Positions 1-12,043 of a stretch of DNA of 64,000 nt are shown here, one piece after another. Under the pieces are notes generated by a model, which saw only the letters and a list, made by a program, of their open reading frames with translations, was not told the origin of the DNA and ran no database searches. The first letter of the stretch is position 1, and each line of letters opens with the position of its first letter. The position numbers and the translations under genes were made by a program. Where the stretch lies: contig CM070548.1 of assembly GCA_036346405.1 (NCBI GenBank), forward strand, positions 94,520,588-94,584,587, given 5' to 3'. Source of the stretch: Phyllostachys edulis (taxonomy: Eukaryota; Streptophyta; Magnoliopsida; Poales; Poaceae).

Positions 1-1440
1 ACTCATAGTTAATGCCTTAACAATAATTGTGTATAACATCCAATCCTTGAACTTGGACATTATCCTTGACACTGTAGAATTAATGGTTAACATACTAGTT
101 AATAAGTCTGTATCTAAGTGTCATGCTTAGCCTTGCTTAGGTACATTGTCATGCGGGCATTAAGTTGCCCGACATCAATCAAATCTTTGAAAATGATATT
201 GGGCAGTCAAGGCTGGGAGCCTGGCTGGTATGTTGGATTAAAGGTTATTTTGAAAACAAAAGAAAAACCTTAAAAACAGATTTCAACTTGGTAATTTGGA
301 AAGAGTGGTGGTTGGGACGACGAGAGAGTTGGTATGTGGATGTACCGCCCAAATCAATTAAGGACCGGATCTGGTAATGACCTCTCATGTAAAACAGTGC
401 AACCACAAGTCGGTAACACATACAACCTGGCTAACTAATTTGTTTCGCCTCGGTGTGGCTTCGATGTTGGTGGATGCGGGTGGATAGATGGGGGAGAACG
501 AAGCCGTGGTAATCGCACGGCGCTAAAGCGAGACCTTCGAGATGGGACGGGGAGAGCACGAAGGAGGTGATACCTAGCGGTGCGAAGTTGCAAAGAGGTG
601 GGCATTGTAAAGGCCTTGTGATAATGAACATTAGCCACACACCTACAAAAGTGTGTCGGGACAGTATAAGTTGATTTATCTCTTGTGGGTAAAGTATACA
701 AACTCTAAAGAGTAAGAAAACTATCTGGATAACCGTGCTCACGATCAAGAGCGATACTGAGAACTTGCTTGATATAGCTTTCCTTTTTATAAAACCATTG
801 GTGGGTGTGTGGAATGAAAAGGGTGGGTTTGAGCCCAGCAGTTAGAAATGTTGAGATTGGAATCCAGAGAGTTGAGACAGCCTAGTCGGGGACCAGTGGT
901 AAATACGGGATAGCCCGAGCATTGAGTGGACGTACTCACTCAATGGTATAGGAGACGGAATCTCCACTAGTACTTTACAACAAAAACTCAGTTTATAAAT
1001 GACTTAATCTATTTCAATAAATGACTTTGTACAAAATAAAAGAACCATGAGCCTCCCCTTTGATTAGCCTTGCATGTATAATAATTGCATTGTGTATTGG
1101 CTCGCGAGCACGGTTGTGTACTCATGTTTGCTATTTACATTCTTTTAGTCAGTAAGCATAAAAGAAGGCTTCAGAGACAAATATGAGCATTGGACAAGAC
1201 TAAAGATCAAGAAGGCCAAGAACTAGGTCGCGAGCCCACAGTCGATTGCCGGTGGGCATATTGTGAGGGTTCCACGCGTTCTACTTTGAATCTACTTCCG
1301 CTGCTGATTCTCTGAAAGTATTTGGCTTATCCGACCATTTTGCAAGTCAAAAAGTCGTAAGGTATATTTACGCTTGGTTTAATATTATGCAATACCTTTA
1401 CATTTTCGTGATATGTATTTGAACCAACAATGTAACCGTG
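1..1440. other. LTR-retrotransposon-like non-coding DNA, no gene recognised
   Basis: I find no open frame with a recognisable domain here. The stretch at 676-765 matches a conserved module that recurs in three other LTR-like regions of the window (listed separately), and the surrounding low-complexity unique sequence has the texture of grass LTRs. No LTR ends, primer-binding site or target duplication could be placed, and the left end runs off the window. The assignment to a retroelement is inference from the shared module only. Confidence 0.4.
676..765 (+). repeat. Conserved LTR module, copy A
   Basis: Reads cttgtgggtaaag followed by a short spacer and a CTCT/AGAG pair that can form a small stem (here CTCTAAAGAG), then an ATCTGGAT segment and a degenerate hairpin-like stretch. 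Copies B (49760-49845, plus), C (41262-41335, minus) and D (60365-60440, minus) share the same order of blocks. This is the most diverged of the four. Confidence 0.6.
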
Positions 1441-1441
1441 T

Positions 1442-3690
1442 GTGCCAGTTACTAATTCAGGGAATGGCACAAATATACACAGTAGGTCCCAAGTTCCAAA
1501 TTTGAGGTTTGACAACCGCGCGAGCCGTCATGTCCCGCATCCAGTTCGCAGGGACGACGCGGTTGACTCGGGGGTAGTTCATACGTGGACACCCCGACAG
1601 GCTTGGAGACTTGACCCATGTTGGGTAGACATGTTTATCCGCAAGCTGTGCCACTTGTTTTGTGTCGTATGCCCGCTATGTAGTTACGTCTTCGTGCTTT
1701 GCAGGCTGAGCCATGCTGGCATTCTACCTCTCGCGCGGATGGTGGTGGCCACCGAAGAGGACGGCGCTCTGGTCGAGGACGACGGGGTTATTAGGGTCCT
1801 CCGTTCTCAGCCCCTCGTTGCCATCGTGGAAGGCATTCTGCACGGTACAACTGGATATTTCAGGGAAAGGCATGCAAATACGGCACTTCATGCAGCCAAC
1901 CAACACACACCGTACTGCTCGAAGATTACAGCGTACATGCAGGCCAAGACCAAGAAGACTTGGTCACACACGATCTTTGTAATGGGCAATATGGAGCATC
2001 GTTTCAACGTGGTCATTCGAGATAGAGCCGGATTTGGGACAACTCGATCTTTTGTTACCCACGAGGTATGCCTTGGAGACCATGTGAATGAACCTAGCTG
2101 CACATGCAACAAGCTAAAGCTCCTTCACAAGCCATGCTCTCATATCCTCGCCGCGTGTAGAACCATCCACATGTAGGGCTGGAAACGAGCTGAGCTCGCT
2201 CAGGCTCGGTTGCACATTAGGCTTGGCTCGGCTCGGCTTGTTTTGAGCACGAGCCAGGAGGACGGCTCGGCTCGACTCGAAAAGCGGCTCCAGGGCTCGT
2301 GAGCCCGAACAGGAACTGTCTCTATGAACTAGCAACAGAGCTTCTGCTTTAGCTATCTTCACCAAAAAGCATGAACTCTTATTCATCTGAAGAAGAACAT
2401 CACATCATCCACGCGGCGCATACAAAACATCAATCACAATTCATATTTCACAAACCAAAAACATCATCCACAACCACATCTACGAAACTAATATCTATGA
2501 AACCCAATAACCAAACAACATCATCCTCATCAGTCATCCACTGATCCATGCCTACAAAAACACCAATCGCAGGTGCAGCGTTCCAGCCTTCCAGGGATTT
2601 GCCGCCGCCGGATGTGGAAGTGGAAGATGACCTCGGTGGAGCCGAGCTCGAGGACGCCGGTGTCGACGGGGAGGCAGGCCATGGTGTAGACTGCGAAGGC
2701 CGAAGGTGTAGGCCTGGACCGCTGGTGCTTGTGCGGTCGCACATGGGCGTTGGAGAGACCTCTCCTCGGCGGCCTTGTCGGGGGTGGCGCCACACGGAGC
2801 GAGCTTAGGAGATGAGGAGTTGAGCCTGGAGGTGGCGGCTAACTGCAGCAGGTGTCTGGATGAAGGCCGGGACCGGGAGGCCCGAGATGGGAGGCGGCGG
2901 CAGGGAGGAGGCCCCCTGTTGGCTGCTGCCCCCTATGGGAAGGTGTGGAGGTCGGCGGAGGGCCGGAGCTCGGAGGCCATGAAGGGGAGGAGGGAGGAAA
3001 GAGGAGGGGAGGGGTGGGGTGGGGTGGAACCGTGGAACGGGAGGGGGGCGCCGTAGGGGAGAGAGGAGGATTGGGTTGTGGACTTGGGGGGATGGATCAT
3101 GGATGGGGATCGGCTAGTGGTGCTGGTGGGTGAGTGGCGGATGAGTGGCGCGCTTATCCTCTCGGTCTCGGGTGGCGCACCAGCGATTCGCCTGCACGAG
3201 CCAAAAAGCTCGCGAGCCGGCTTGCGAGCGGCTCGAGCTCGGCTCGATTTTTCTTTGAGCCGAGAGGTGGGCTCGGCTCGGCCTGAAAATTCACGAGCCT
3301 GAGCCGAGCCGTAACGAGCTCGAGCAGGCTCACGAGTCTCGAGCTATTTTTCTAGTCCTATCCACATGGACCCATCTAACTTCATATCGAAATGCTTCAT
3401 AAAGGAGAGGGTGCAGCAGGCGTGGTGCGCCGAGCTAAGATGCTTCAAGGTTGTGGGCAACTTCGCCACATTGGATACTGCACAGAGGACTTGAATTCCG
3501 GATCTTGACCTGTTGAGGGGGGAGGGTAGTCGGTATAGTCGTCACATTAGGAATGATATGGACGAAGGGGAAGCTGGAGCGGCAGGTGGACGTTGCGGCC
3601 ACTGTCACCAGGAAGGCCAAACTGTGAGAACTTGCAAGGCGCCTACCGACACGTAGGGACACTAGTATGAAGTGCAGCACCGCTTCTTGT
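1442..3690 (+). pseudogene. MULE (Mutator-like) transposase C-terminal relic, split by a hAT insertion
   Basis: Remnant of a Mutator-like transposase, the nuclear enzyme that moves MULE elements. The readable part starts near 1720 with an ILPLARM string that looks like the start of a plant mobile domain, followed by a transposase-like stretch and then a SWIM zinc finger (CTCNKLKLLHKPCSH, about 2098-2142). The frame runs to 2173, is interrupted by the hAT element 2174-3360, and resumes in the same frame at 3369 with DPSNFISKCF. After an in-frame TGA near 3492 it ends with a knuckle-like CGHCHQEGQTVRTC (about 3598-3640). No N-terminal catalytic DDE region is visible, so this is a truncated relic. 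Family assignment rests on the SWIM finger and the downstream knuckle and is fairly secure; the upstream start is arbitrary. Confidence 0.8.
2174..3360. mobile_element. Non-autonomous hAT element, 1187 bp, inside the MULE transposase relic
   Basis: The 8-bp direct repeat TCCACATG lies on both sides (2166-2173 and 3361-3368), the length typical of hAT. The ends are imperfect inverted repeats: TAGGGCTGG at the left and CTAGTCCTA at the right. Both subterminal regions are full of the words GCTCG, GAGCTCG and GGCTCG in opposite orientation (about 2185-2310 and 3190-3350), as in many hAT elements. The interior is GC-rich and has no recognisable transposase, so it would need one from elsewhere. Removing the element and one TSD copy restores the host reading frame. 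Confidence 0.9.
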
Positions 3691-3875
3691 TGGGTGCGTA
3701 GTGGTACTAAGATTAGAACTGCTAGCATGTTGTAATTTGTACTTTGGTTGTTGTAAGCACTGTGAAACTAATTGTATCGTAATTGCAAATTTTAACTTTA
3801 TTTGAAGTGTCAATATCTCGTCTTAATTGAAATGCAAAGCACTGTCAAAACAGGATGTGACCACTTTCTGCAAAG

Positions 3876-4150
3876 CAGGACGTAATCCGACGAGTTATCT
3901 TTTCAGGACGACGTGACCCGACGAGTCAGCTTTTCAGGATGACGTGACTCGACGAGTCAGCTTTTCAGGACGACGTGACCCGACGAGTCAGTTTTTCAGG
4001 ATGACGTGACCCAACGAGCCAAATTTTCAGGATGATGTGACTCGACGAGCTAGTTTTTTAGGACGATGTGACTCGACGAGCCAACTTTTAGAATGACGTG
4101 ATCCGACGAGCCAACTTTTTAGGACGACGTGACCCGACGAGTCAGCTTTT
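3876..4150 (+). repeat. 31-bp minisatellite, about nine copies, upstream of the SUO-like gene
   Basis: Tandem copies of a 31-bp unit (core ggacgacgtgacccgacga, then gtcagctttt). Copies differ by a few substitutions, and early copies alternate between a GACGACGTGACCC and a GATGACGTGACTC version. At least six copies keep the ACGTGA core that resembles bZIP sites (ABRE-like ACGTG; TGACG in the GATGACG versions). The array ends roughly 370 bp before the first upstream ORF of the gene. A regulatory role is inference. Confidence 0.9.
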
Positions 4151-4517
4151 CGAGCTGTCTCACGGACGCTTATTTCTTTTTAAAAATAGATTATTAAAAA
4201 AAAATTCGTCGGAAATGCCCCTGCTTTCCTCTCGAAGCACGGCCGTCTCGACCTCGCGCGCCGTCTCTGCCGCGATCTCTCTCTCCTCAAATCGACAATT
4301 TTTCTCTCTTCTCCTCCATCCGCCCCACCTCAGATCGCGACCAAACCCCTCGCCCAACCCCGTCTGTTGACCCGACCCCTAAATCCCCAAATTTCCAATC
4401 AAATCTAGCCGCAATTGGAGTCGATTCGGCTGAATTCGAGCTCCGGTCTGCTGTTTTCGGAGAGGTGTTTCGTCTGAATCGGTGGGTTCGAGGCGAATTC
4501 GGGTGGTCCGGCGGTGT

Positions 4518-4740
4518 ATGGAGGGAGCCCCCGCGGATCTAGGGTTTCGGAGCTAGGGTTACCACCGGCGGCGTCGGTGGCGGCGATCTGGTGATGGTGC
4601 AGCGGGGCGCCGGGAGTCGGCGAGGAGGGATCGGCGGCTGGGAAGATGCAAGGCTATGCATGGGCGGCGCGAAGGCGGTGGTGAGGGGTGCGGCAAGGGG
4701 CGGCTTCTCGTTCGGCACATGTGGCCAGCAGCTCGCGTAG
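4518..4740 (+). promoter_or_regulatory. Three upstream ORFs in the 5' leader of the SUO-like gene
   Basis: Ahead of the chosen start at 4656 there are three ATGs. 4518-4556 encodes 12 residues and ends before the main start. 4594-4740 encodes 48 residues in another frame and overlaps the start of the main ORF. 4646-4684 encodes 12 residues, also overlapping. The two overlapping ones would be expected to lower initiation at 4656 if translated. The transcription start is not known, so whether all lie in the mRNA is inferred. Confidence 0.55.
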
Positions 4741-7700
4741 AGGCAGCTCCACCATCGGCACAGGGACCAGCTACTACTGCTCCTTCCGGCTCGTCTGTTC
4801 CTCCACCCCTGACAACCTCTTATCCACCGGCGCCGACGACTCCCCCAGCAGCGGCGCAGAAGCAGGAGTGCGTCGATTCTCCACGGCCCGTGTCACCCGA
4901 CTCCTTCGTAAAGGTGCCTCCTTTGGTGGGAATCACTTTATAAATTGCTAGTGTTGTCGAATTGTTCTTCAGTTTCTGCTTGGAAATTTTCATCAATATA
5001 AAGTAACCAGATTGCTTCACCTGCTTGGGAGATTCGAGATGGTAATCTGACATGTCAGTAAGTTTTGGGTTGAGTAAGCTTGAGTTGTATCGGGTTGGGT
5101 CGGGCTAGCAGTGGTTGCTAACGTGCCAACATCAAAATTGTGAAATGGGGTTTCCTTTGAATGGTTGGATTGGACCCTATGGATGTTCGTCAATTTTGGC
5201 GTTCCAGGTGTAAGATGTGTGCGAAGAGGTGGCCATGCTTGCATGTTAAGAATTGTTTGGAGCGTATCTTTTGCCTATCGGGTAGAAGAGTAACGCCATG
5301 CTGTTTAAGGCATTTTACAATGATCTGCAGGCAAGTAGCATCCAGTGAATATGTGTCTAAGATGTAATAAATTACATTGGGTATGGCGTGGATGCAGTGG
5401 TTTTGTTGGACGACATATGTGTCTCATGGCGCAAGTGATGCCTTGCTCGTGCTATACTTTACCACAATAATGTAGTTTACCCATGCTTATTAAGGCGTCG
5501 CTTAGGCGACGCTTAGGCGGTAAGGCGCCGCTGGCGTGCTAAGGCGTCGCCTCGCCTTACCGCGCATGCCTACAGCGTCACGCCACGGCCTCGGGGAGGT
5601 GGAGGCGGGCTCGATGTGGCCGGCGTCGACGTGGATCTGGCGTCGGGAGGTGGAGGCGAGGTCGATGTGGTCGGCAACGACGTGGATCCGGCGTGGGAGG
5701 TGGAGGCGGGCTCGATGTGGCTGGCGACGACGTGGATCCGGCGTCGGGAGGTGGAGGCGAGCTCGATGTAGCCGGCAGCGAGGTGGATCTGGCCGAGCTC
5801 CGTGGGAGATGGGGAGAGGAGAGGCGGCGATCGAGAGATGGGGAGATGAGCTCCGTGGGAGAAGCCAGATTGGGGAGATGAGCTCTGTGGGATCTCCGTG
5901 GGAGATGGCCAAATGGGGAGATGAGATGAGCTCTGTCGGTGGGTGTTGGGCGAGCTGGGCTAGTGGGCTGGCATGATGTTGGGCCAGGCCGCTTGACCTT
6001 TCTTCTCCTCTCCTTTTCTTTTTTCTTTTTCTTTCCTGTATGTAACGCGTGTGAATGCTGCTGTATGCGTCGCCTCAGCTCCGCGTATGGCGTCGCCTCA
6101 GCGTCACAGGCGGTGGCGCGTCGCCTCAGCTCGCCTTAGCGCCTTAATAAGCATGAGTTTACCTGCCGTTTGTGTCTTCAATTGCTTGTTTGTTTGGCTA
6201 ATGTACTGCATACCAGGAAATTCCTAACACAGGCAGCAAGTATTGAACTTCTATTTAAACTAGGAAAATAAGAGAGAAGGGTAGAAACGAAACTTAAGCA
6301 TGGATATACTGATATCCACTTGTGTTGTTTTAGCCTGGTTGATGTACTCCATGATGCAAGTGAATTCTTTTTTGGGGAAGCAAATACTTTTGAGGTTTAT
6401 GTGCGATGGCTATTATTGCAGACAGACAACACAACAATAAACTCACATGTTTGATGCTTTAAAGCTTAGCCAGATAGCATAGTTTGCTTGTTTGCCACAT
6501 TTTCACCCGCCTATATGCGTCGATAACATGATGTCATTTTATCTTCATCTGAAGTATCATAAATGTTAGCACACCTCACTTGTTATATGAGGAAACGATC
6601 TAAATCATGGTGATGTTGTGGGCTATTATTGAATGGTATTTGGTGAATACAATACAAGTTGGGGTGTTGTGATTAGATCCTAAACATGGTTTATGCTTTC
6701 CAATAGATGATCAAAATTACTACCGTGATAACAATTGCCTGTTCTGTTACACATGGTTTTTTAATGTTTTAGTACATGTTTGACACACTGATCGTTTCAT
6801 CAAGTTCATGGCCATCTTATAAATATGAATTGAATAGTAATGTACGCAACAATTGATGCTGTTCGATTGAAACAGCTTTTTGCTCGTACGGCAGTTGATA
6901 AGTTCAAGAAACAGACCTTGCTGCATGAACATTTGACTGTTCTACAACTTGGCACCAAGAAGATAACAAACTTATTTCATGCTTTAGCAGTTTGGCTATC
7001 ACAAGGAGACTGCCATTTTTTTTCTAGTTTTGTTTGCAATGAATCTCGATTGTGCTTGTTACTCTGATCCATGTTTTCTGAACTAAATTATCTCATGTTC
7101 ATACTGTTCTTCAAGTGACATGAAGACTATTTTGTTCATTAAACAAATAATAAATTATTTATTGTTTTTTTAGGACGGGCGTGCGATTCGAGTCGGCGAT
7201 TGTGCTCTTTTTCGGGCTGTTAATGCTCCTCCTTTCATTGGATTGATACGTTGGATTGAGAAACAGGAAGAAGGCTATCCCAAGTTACGTGTAAGTTGGC
7301 TTTATAGACCCGCCGACATTAAGCTCAACAAGGGCATACAGCTCAACACTGCTCCAAACGAGATATTCTATTCTTTCCACCAGGACGAGACATCTGCTGT
7401 CTCACTGCTTCATCCTTGTAAAGTTTCCTTTTTACGCAAAGGTGTTGAGCTGCCAGCTGGAAGTTCCTCATTTGTATGTCGGCGCGTGTATGATATTGAT
7501 AACAAGTGTTTATGGTGGCTTACTGACCGGGATTATATTAATGTAAGTTCTAAGTTACCTTTTTTTTTTCCCTTCCTGTTATATGTGCCGCTTCATGTGT
7601 GCAACTTATTGCCAGGAACGACAGGAAGAAGTAAATCGGCTTCTATACAGAACAAGGCTAGAAATGCATGCTGCAGTGCAGTCAGGTGGGCGCTCACCAA

Positions 7701-10700
7701 AGCGGCTGAATGGTCCATCAGCTTCCCAGCAATTGAAGGCCGGTTCAGATGGTGCACAAAATTGCGGTTCATCTAAAGGGAAGAAGAGGGACAGAGGTGA
7801 GCAAGGAGTCGATCCAGCTAAGCGAGACCGTGATTGCCCCCTTAAGGTCGATGACAGTGAGACTGGAAACTTTAAGGGGGGCAATATGAAGTCTGAAATT
7901 GCAAAGATAACAGAAAAAGGTGGACTTCCTCATGCTGAAGCAGTTGAGAAGCTAGTTCATCTCATGCAACTTGATCGAACTGAGCGGAAGATAGACTTTG
8001 CCGGTCGAGTAATGCTTGCTGATATTATTGCAGCTACAGAAGCTTCTGATTGCCTTGGCATATTTGTTGAACTAAGGGGCCTTCCTGTGTTGGATGATTG
8101 GCTTCAAGAGGCTCACAAAGGGAAGTCTGGTGAAGGGGGTAGTCCTAAAGAAACTGATAAGCCTATTGAAGAACTCCTCCTGGCCCTGCTTCGCGCACTA
8201 GCGAAATTGCCTATTAATCTGACTGCCTTACAAAGTTGCAGTATTGGGAAATCTGTCAATCATCTACGCAGTCATAAAAATCTTGAGATACAGAAGAAGG
8301 CTAAGTGTCTTGTTGATAACTGGAAGAAGCGTGTTGATGCTGAAATGAAGTCAAATGATGCGAAACCTGTAGTATCAGGTCAAGCTGTATTCTGGCCAGG
8401 GAAAGCGGGGTTTCCAGAAATCTCTAATGCAGGGAACAGACGAAGTGGCTCAAGTGAGCCCAATCTGAAAAACCCAGTGTCTCATCTTTCTTCATCAAAG
8501 GCATTGAGCGCTAAACCTGGTGCCGCTGATGCTGTTGTGAAGTCGAATCCTGTGATATCTGGTGCTTCAAAATTACAACATATGCAACCAGCAAATGTTG
8601 CAACAAACTTGAAGGACCCACCCGGCAAATCAACTGGTGGGACTTGTGGCCCTGAGTTACCTACAGTGAAGGAGGAGAAAAGCAGCAGTTCAAGCCAATC
8701 ACTGAATAACAGCCAGTCTTGCTCTAGTGATCATGCAAAAACAGTTGGTTCTTGGAAGGAGGACGCGCGAAGTTCAACTGCTGCTTCTGCGAGTGCTAGT
8801 AAAACTTCTGGAAGCTCTGCACGTGGCCTTCGAATGGCAAACAATGGGCCTCTTGGTTCTGGAATCCAGAAGGAAGCTGCTCTGGGAAGATCTGGCTCAC
8901 TTGATCGTTCTTTGTTGCAGGATGGATCATCACAATCTGGCACGGCATGTGAGAAAGGAGCTGACATGGCGTCAGATCACGGTAATAGTCATAGATTGAT
9001 TGTCCGATTTCCAAATCCAGGTCGTAGCCCTGCTAGGAGTACAAGTGGAGGCTCTTGTGAGGACCCATCAGTTACTGGGAGTAGACCTTCATCTCCTGTG
9101 GTTGCAGATAAGCAAGAACATAATGATCGTAGGGTGAAAATGAAGACCGAAAATTCTCGGTCTCATTTAGTTTCTGATGCTAATACTGAGTCTTGGCATA
9201 GCAATGATGTTAAAGGAGCTGCAGGTTCCGAAGAAGGTGATAAATCACCTTGTGCTATGTTGGATGATGATCGCAGCAGGACAGCTGAAGGACCTGGTAA
9301 GGATGCATGTGCATCACAAGTTGCATGTTCATCATATATGAATGAAAAAGGCGTCTGCTCAAGTGAAACCAGGGTGAGAAACTCCTTCAACCCTATGAAT
9401 GCTTTGATTGAAATCAAGTATTCCGAAGCTAGTCATGCCGTTCAAGCTGGAGATGATACAGCAATGAATCTTCTTGCTAGTGTTGCTGGGGAAATATCTA
9501 AATCTGAATTGATTTCCCCATCTGCTTCACCCAGAAATTCATCTGCAAATGAAGAGGGCTGTGAAGGTGACAACATTGGGAAGCTTAAAGTAGAATGTGA
9601 TACGGGCCCACCACAGCATCCAGGGCCGTCAGTTGATCCTGAGAAAGTCATCTCTGAGAAGGAAGAGAAAAATGATGCTTGTTTGGTTGCAAAGGAGAAA
9701 ATGCACCAGAGGGATTCTGGAACTAACTTATCATCGCAGGACAGCAAGGGCACAGCATGTACTAGGCCATCCCCTCTACCTGGAATAGATTCTAAAGCTG
9801 TTGAATCTTCAGCTAAGACTGAAAACCATGAAGTTGGGTGTACAAACAAATGTTCTCATCTGCCTTCTTCAGTTGATTCACTTGGTGATGGTGATCAAAA
9901 GTCAAATGCCAGACGGCCAGCTGATATCAAGATTGATGCAAAGTCCAATATGAATTCATCTGCAGGTGAAGATAGGAATGCCTGTACTGTCCGTGGGAAA
10001 GTTGAAGATGGTTGTACAATCGGTTCTGATGTCAGCACTGCATTAGGTGGTCAATGTAGTTTGGTTGTTCCAAATAGAAAATTGCTCCCTGCTGAGGAAT
10101 CATCTTTATGCGCTGCTGATAAACACGGTCAAGATTTGTTAAAGTCAACAGATCAGAAGCATGTTCTGGGTCTACCAGATCATTCAGAAGCCATTGATAG
10201 ATCTGCTGACAGTACTTCTGGTAAATTGGATTCAAAGCCTTTGTTTTCATCGTCCACTGTGGACATGAAAAAGGCTGATGGTTTGGTGGTTGGTAACACA
10301 GTGCTGGGAGAAGATGAAAAGAAGGAACAGCCTTCTTCTGCTTCAGCTGATGTTACCAAACTAACTGTATCAGCAGCATTCCCACTTGGTGCAGCAAATG
10401 AGATTAATGAGATTAAAGAATCAAAAGACAGTTCCAGTGAATCAAGTAGTCATGTAAAACCTGGAGGCATCATATCTCAGGATACTGCGCATAGTGGAAG
10501 GCACAGCTCAAAGAAATTGAGTCGTGATGAGGGTGGAAAAAAGGACCTTGTCTCATCAGATGAGGGTTCTTCTTTAGCTGCCAAGGCCAAGTCAAGTGCT
10601 ACAGCCAAGCTTGATTTTGATTTGAACGAAGGAATGCCTGGGGATGAGGGGCATCAGTCTGAGCCAGCTATCTCTCCTGTTACATGTTCTTCCGCGGTTC

Positions 10701-12043
10701 GTTTACCCAGTCTTTCTCCATTCATACCACCTATTTCAAGTGGTCTGCCTGCTCCAATTACAGTAGCTGCCCCAGCTAAAGGACCCTTTGTTCCACCTGA
10801 GAACCTACTAAGAGTGAAGCCTGAGACTGGGTGGAAAGGTTCAGCAGCTACAAGCGCCTTTCGTCCTGCAGAACCGTGGAAGATTTTTGAGATGACTGTC
10901 ACCACACCTGACATTCCAGTATGCGATGCTGCAGGGAAGCATGCTCGCCCGGTGCTTGATATTGATTTAAATGTAGCAGATGACCAAATTCTCGAGGAAG
11001 ATATCTCACAGAGTTCTGCTCACACAACTGGTTCTGAATCTGGCAACACTAGAAGTCATGATGGTCCTGTACGAAGTGCTGGCATTGAGCTTGACTTGAA
11101 TAGGGCTGACGAAGTTGCTGAGAATGGCCAATTTATGTCAAATGCTTCCCACGGAGTTGAAGTCCCGTTGTTGACAGCAAGACCATTACCTGGAGTTTTC
11201 TCTAATACTGATACAAATAGCTCAAGGGACTTCGATCTCAATAACGGGCCAAGTCTCGATGAAGCTGGTATAGAACCCACACAAAGGAGCCTGTCATCTA
11301 AAAATATTAGCAGCATACCATTCCTACCTCAAGTTGCTGGTGTTAGAATGAGTAATGTTGAAATGAGTAACATATCACCATGGTTTGCTTCTGCCAACCC
11401 TTGTGCTCCTGTAGCTATACAATCGTTTTTACCTGCTAGAGGAGAACAGCCTTACCCGATTGAAACAGGACCTGGAACACAGAGGATCGTTCAGTCTGCG
11501 GCAGATGGTGGCCAATTTGGAAGTGAATCCTGCAGGGCTCCAGTTATTTCAACATCACCAACCATGGTGTTTCACCCTCCTGCATATCAATATGCAGGAT
11601 TTCCTTTCACTCCCAGTGTTCACCTACAACCGCCGGGGTTTTCGATTGGATCTACATCATATGCCAATTCTGCACCTGCAGGAATTTCATATTTTCCTAC
11701 CATTGCCCCATCACTTGTTGGGCCAACAGGTGCATTACCTGCCCAGCATGCAAGGCAATATGCAATAAACCTTCCTGAAGGTAGTAGCAGTGGTGGACTT
11801 GACAGTAATCGGAAATGGGGAAGACAGGGGTTTGATCTTAATTCTGGCCCTGGAAGTATAGATGTTGAAGGGAAGGATGAACGTGTGCCTTTACCGGTTA
11901 GACAAAATCTAATTACACCACCATATGCCTTTGTGGAGGAACAAGCAAGAAATTACCAATTGCCAGGTGTAGGAATAAAGAGGAAGGAACCGGAAGGTAG
12001 TTGGGATACTGAAAGGTCATACAAGCAATTTTCATGGCAATGA
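4656..12043 (+). CDS. SUO-like: BAH and TFIIS N-terminal domain protein with GW and DLN motifs (SUO-like), join(4656..4913,7174..7542,7616..12043)
   Basis: A 1684-residue nuclear protein of the family of Arabidopsis SUO, described as a BAH/GW protein acting in microRNA-mediated translational repression. Exon 1 (86 codons) starts MHGRREG, matching the MHGR start known in the family. Exon 2 and the first codons of exon 3 hold the BAH domain (about residues 87-215; DGRAIRVGDCALF to WWLTDRDYIN). The long third exon carries basic runs near 262, a TFIIS N-terminal (LW) domain at about 335-445, a possible GW-type motif FWPGKAG near 468, TGWKG and EPWKIF near 1280-1300, and five DLN motifs (about 1208, 1324, 1366, 1414, 1615: DFDLN, DIDLN, ELDLN, DFDLN, GFDLN) of the EAR/LxLxL kind. 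The interior is Ser-rich and low complexity. All three junctions are phase 0. The exon 1 donor at 4914 is preferred over GTAAAG at 4908 because it keeps the conserved Lys before DGR. Intron 1 (2260 bp) holds a hAT element. No break is seen. Confidence 0.95.
5482..6155. mobile_element. Non-autonomous hAT element, 674 bp, in intron 1 of the SUO-like gene
   Basis: Perfect 16-bp terminal inverted repeats, CATGCTTATTAAGGCG at the left and its complement at the right, flanked by the 8-bp direct repeat AGTTTACC (5474-5481 and 6156-6163). The subterminal regions carry many GGCGTCGC and AGGCG words. It codes for no recognisable transposase. The middle is a GC-rich tandem array (separate entry). It must be spliced out with the host intron. 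The perfect TIRs suggest a fairly young insertion. Confidence 0.93.
5596..5800 (+). repeat. About 51-bp tandem repeat, four copies, inside the intronic hAT element
   Basis: Copies begin near 5596, 5647, 5697 and 5748 and share GAGGTGGAGGCG, then CTCGATGT and CGACGTGGATC. The array gives open frames on both strands that have no domain and are best seen as repeat translation. A second simpler repeat (ATGGGGAGATGAG words) follows to about 5935. Confidence 0.8.

Noticed and set aside
3876..4150. CRISPR-like array
   Set aside because: The repeats are head-to-tail without unique spacers, and the genome is a plant.
4908..4913. Alternative exon 1 donor GTAAAG of the SUO-like gene
   Set aside because: It would delete the conserved Val-Lys before DGR; the GTGCCT donor at 4914 keeps the family sequence. 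Both are phase 0, so transcripts should decide.
5536..5976. Open frames in the GC-rich centre of the intronic hAT element
   Set aside because: Direct translation of the 51-bp tandem repeat; no transposase motif.
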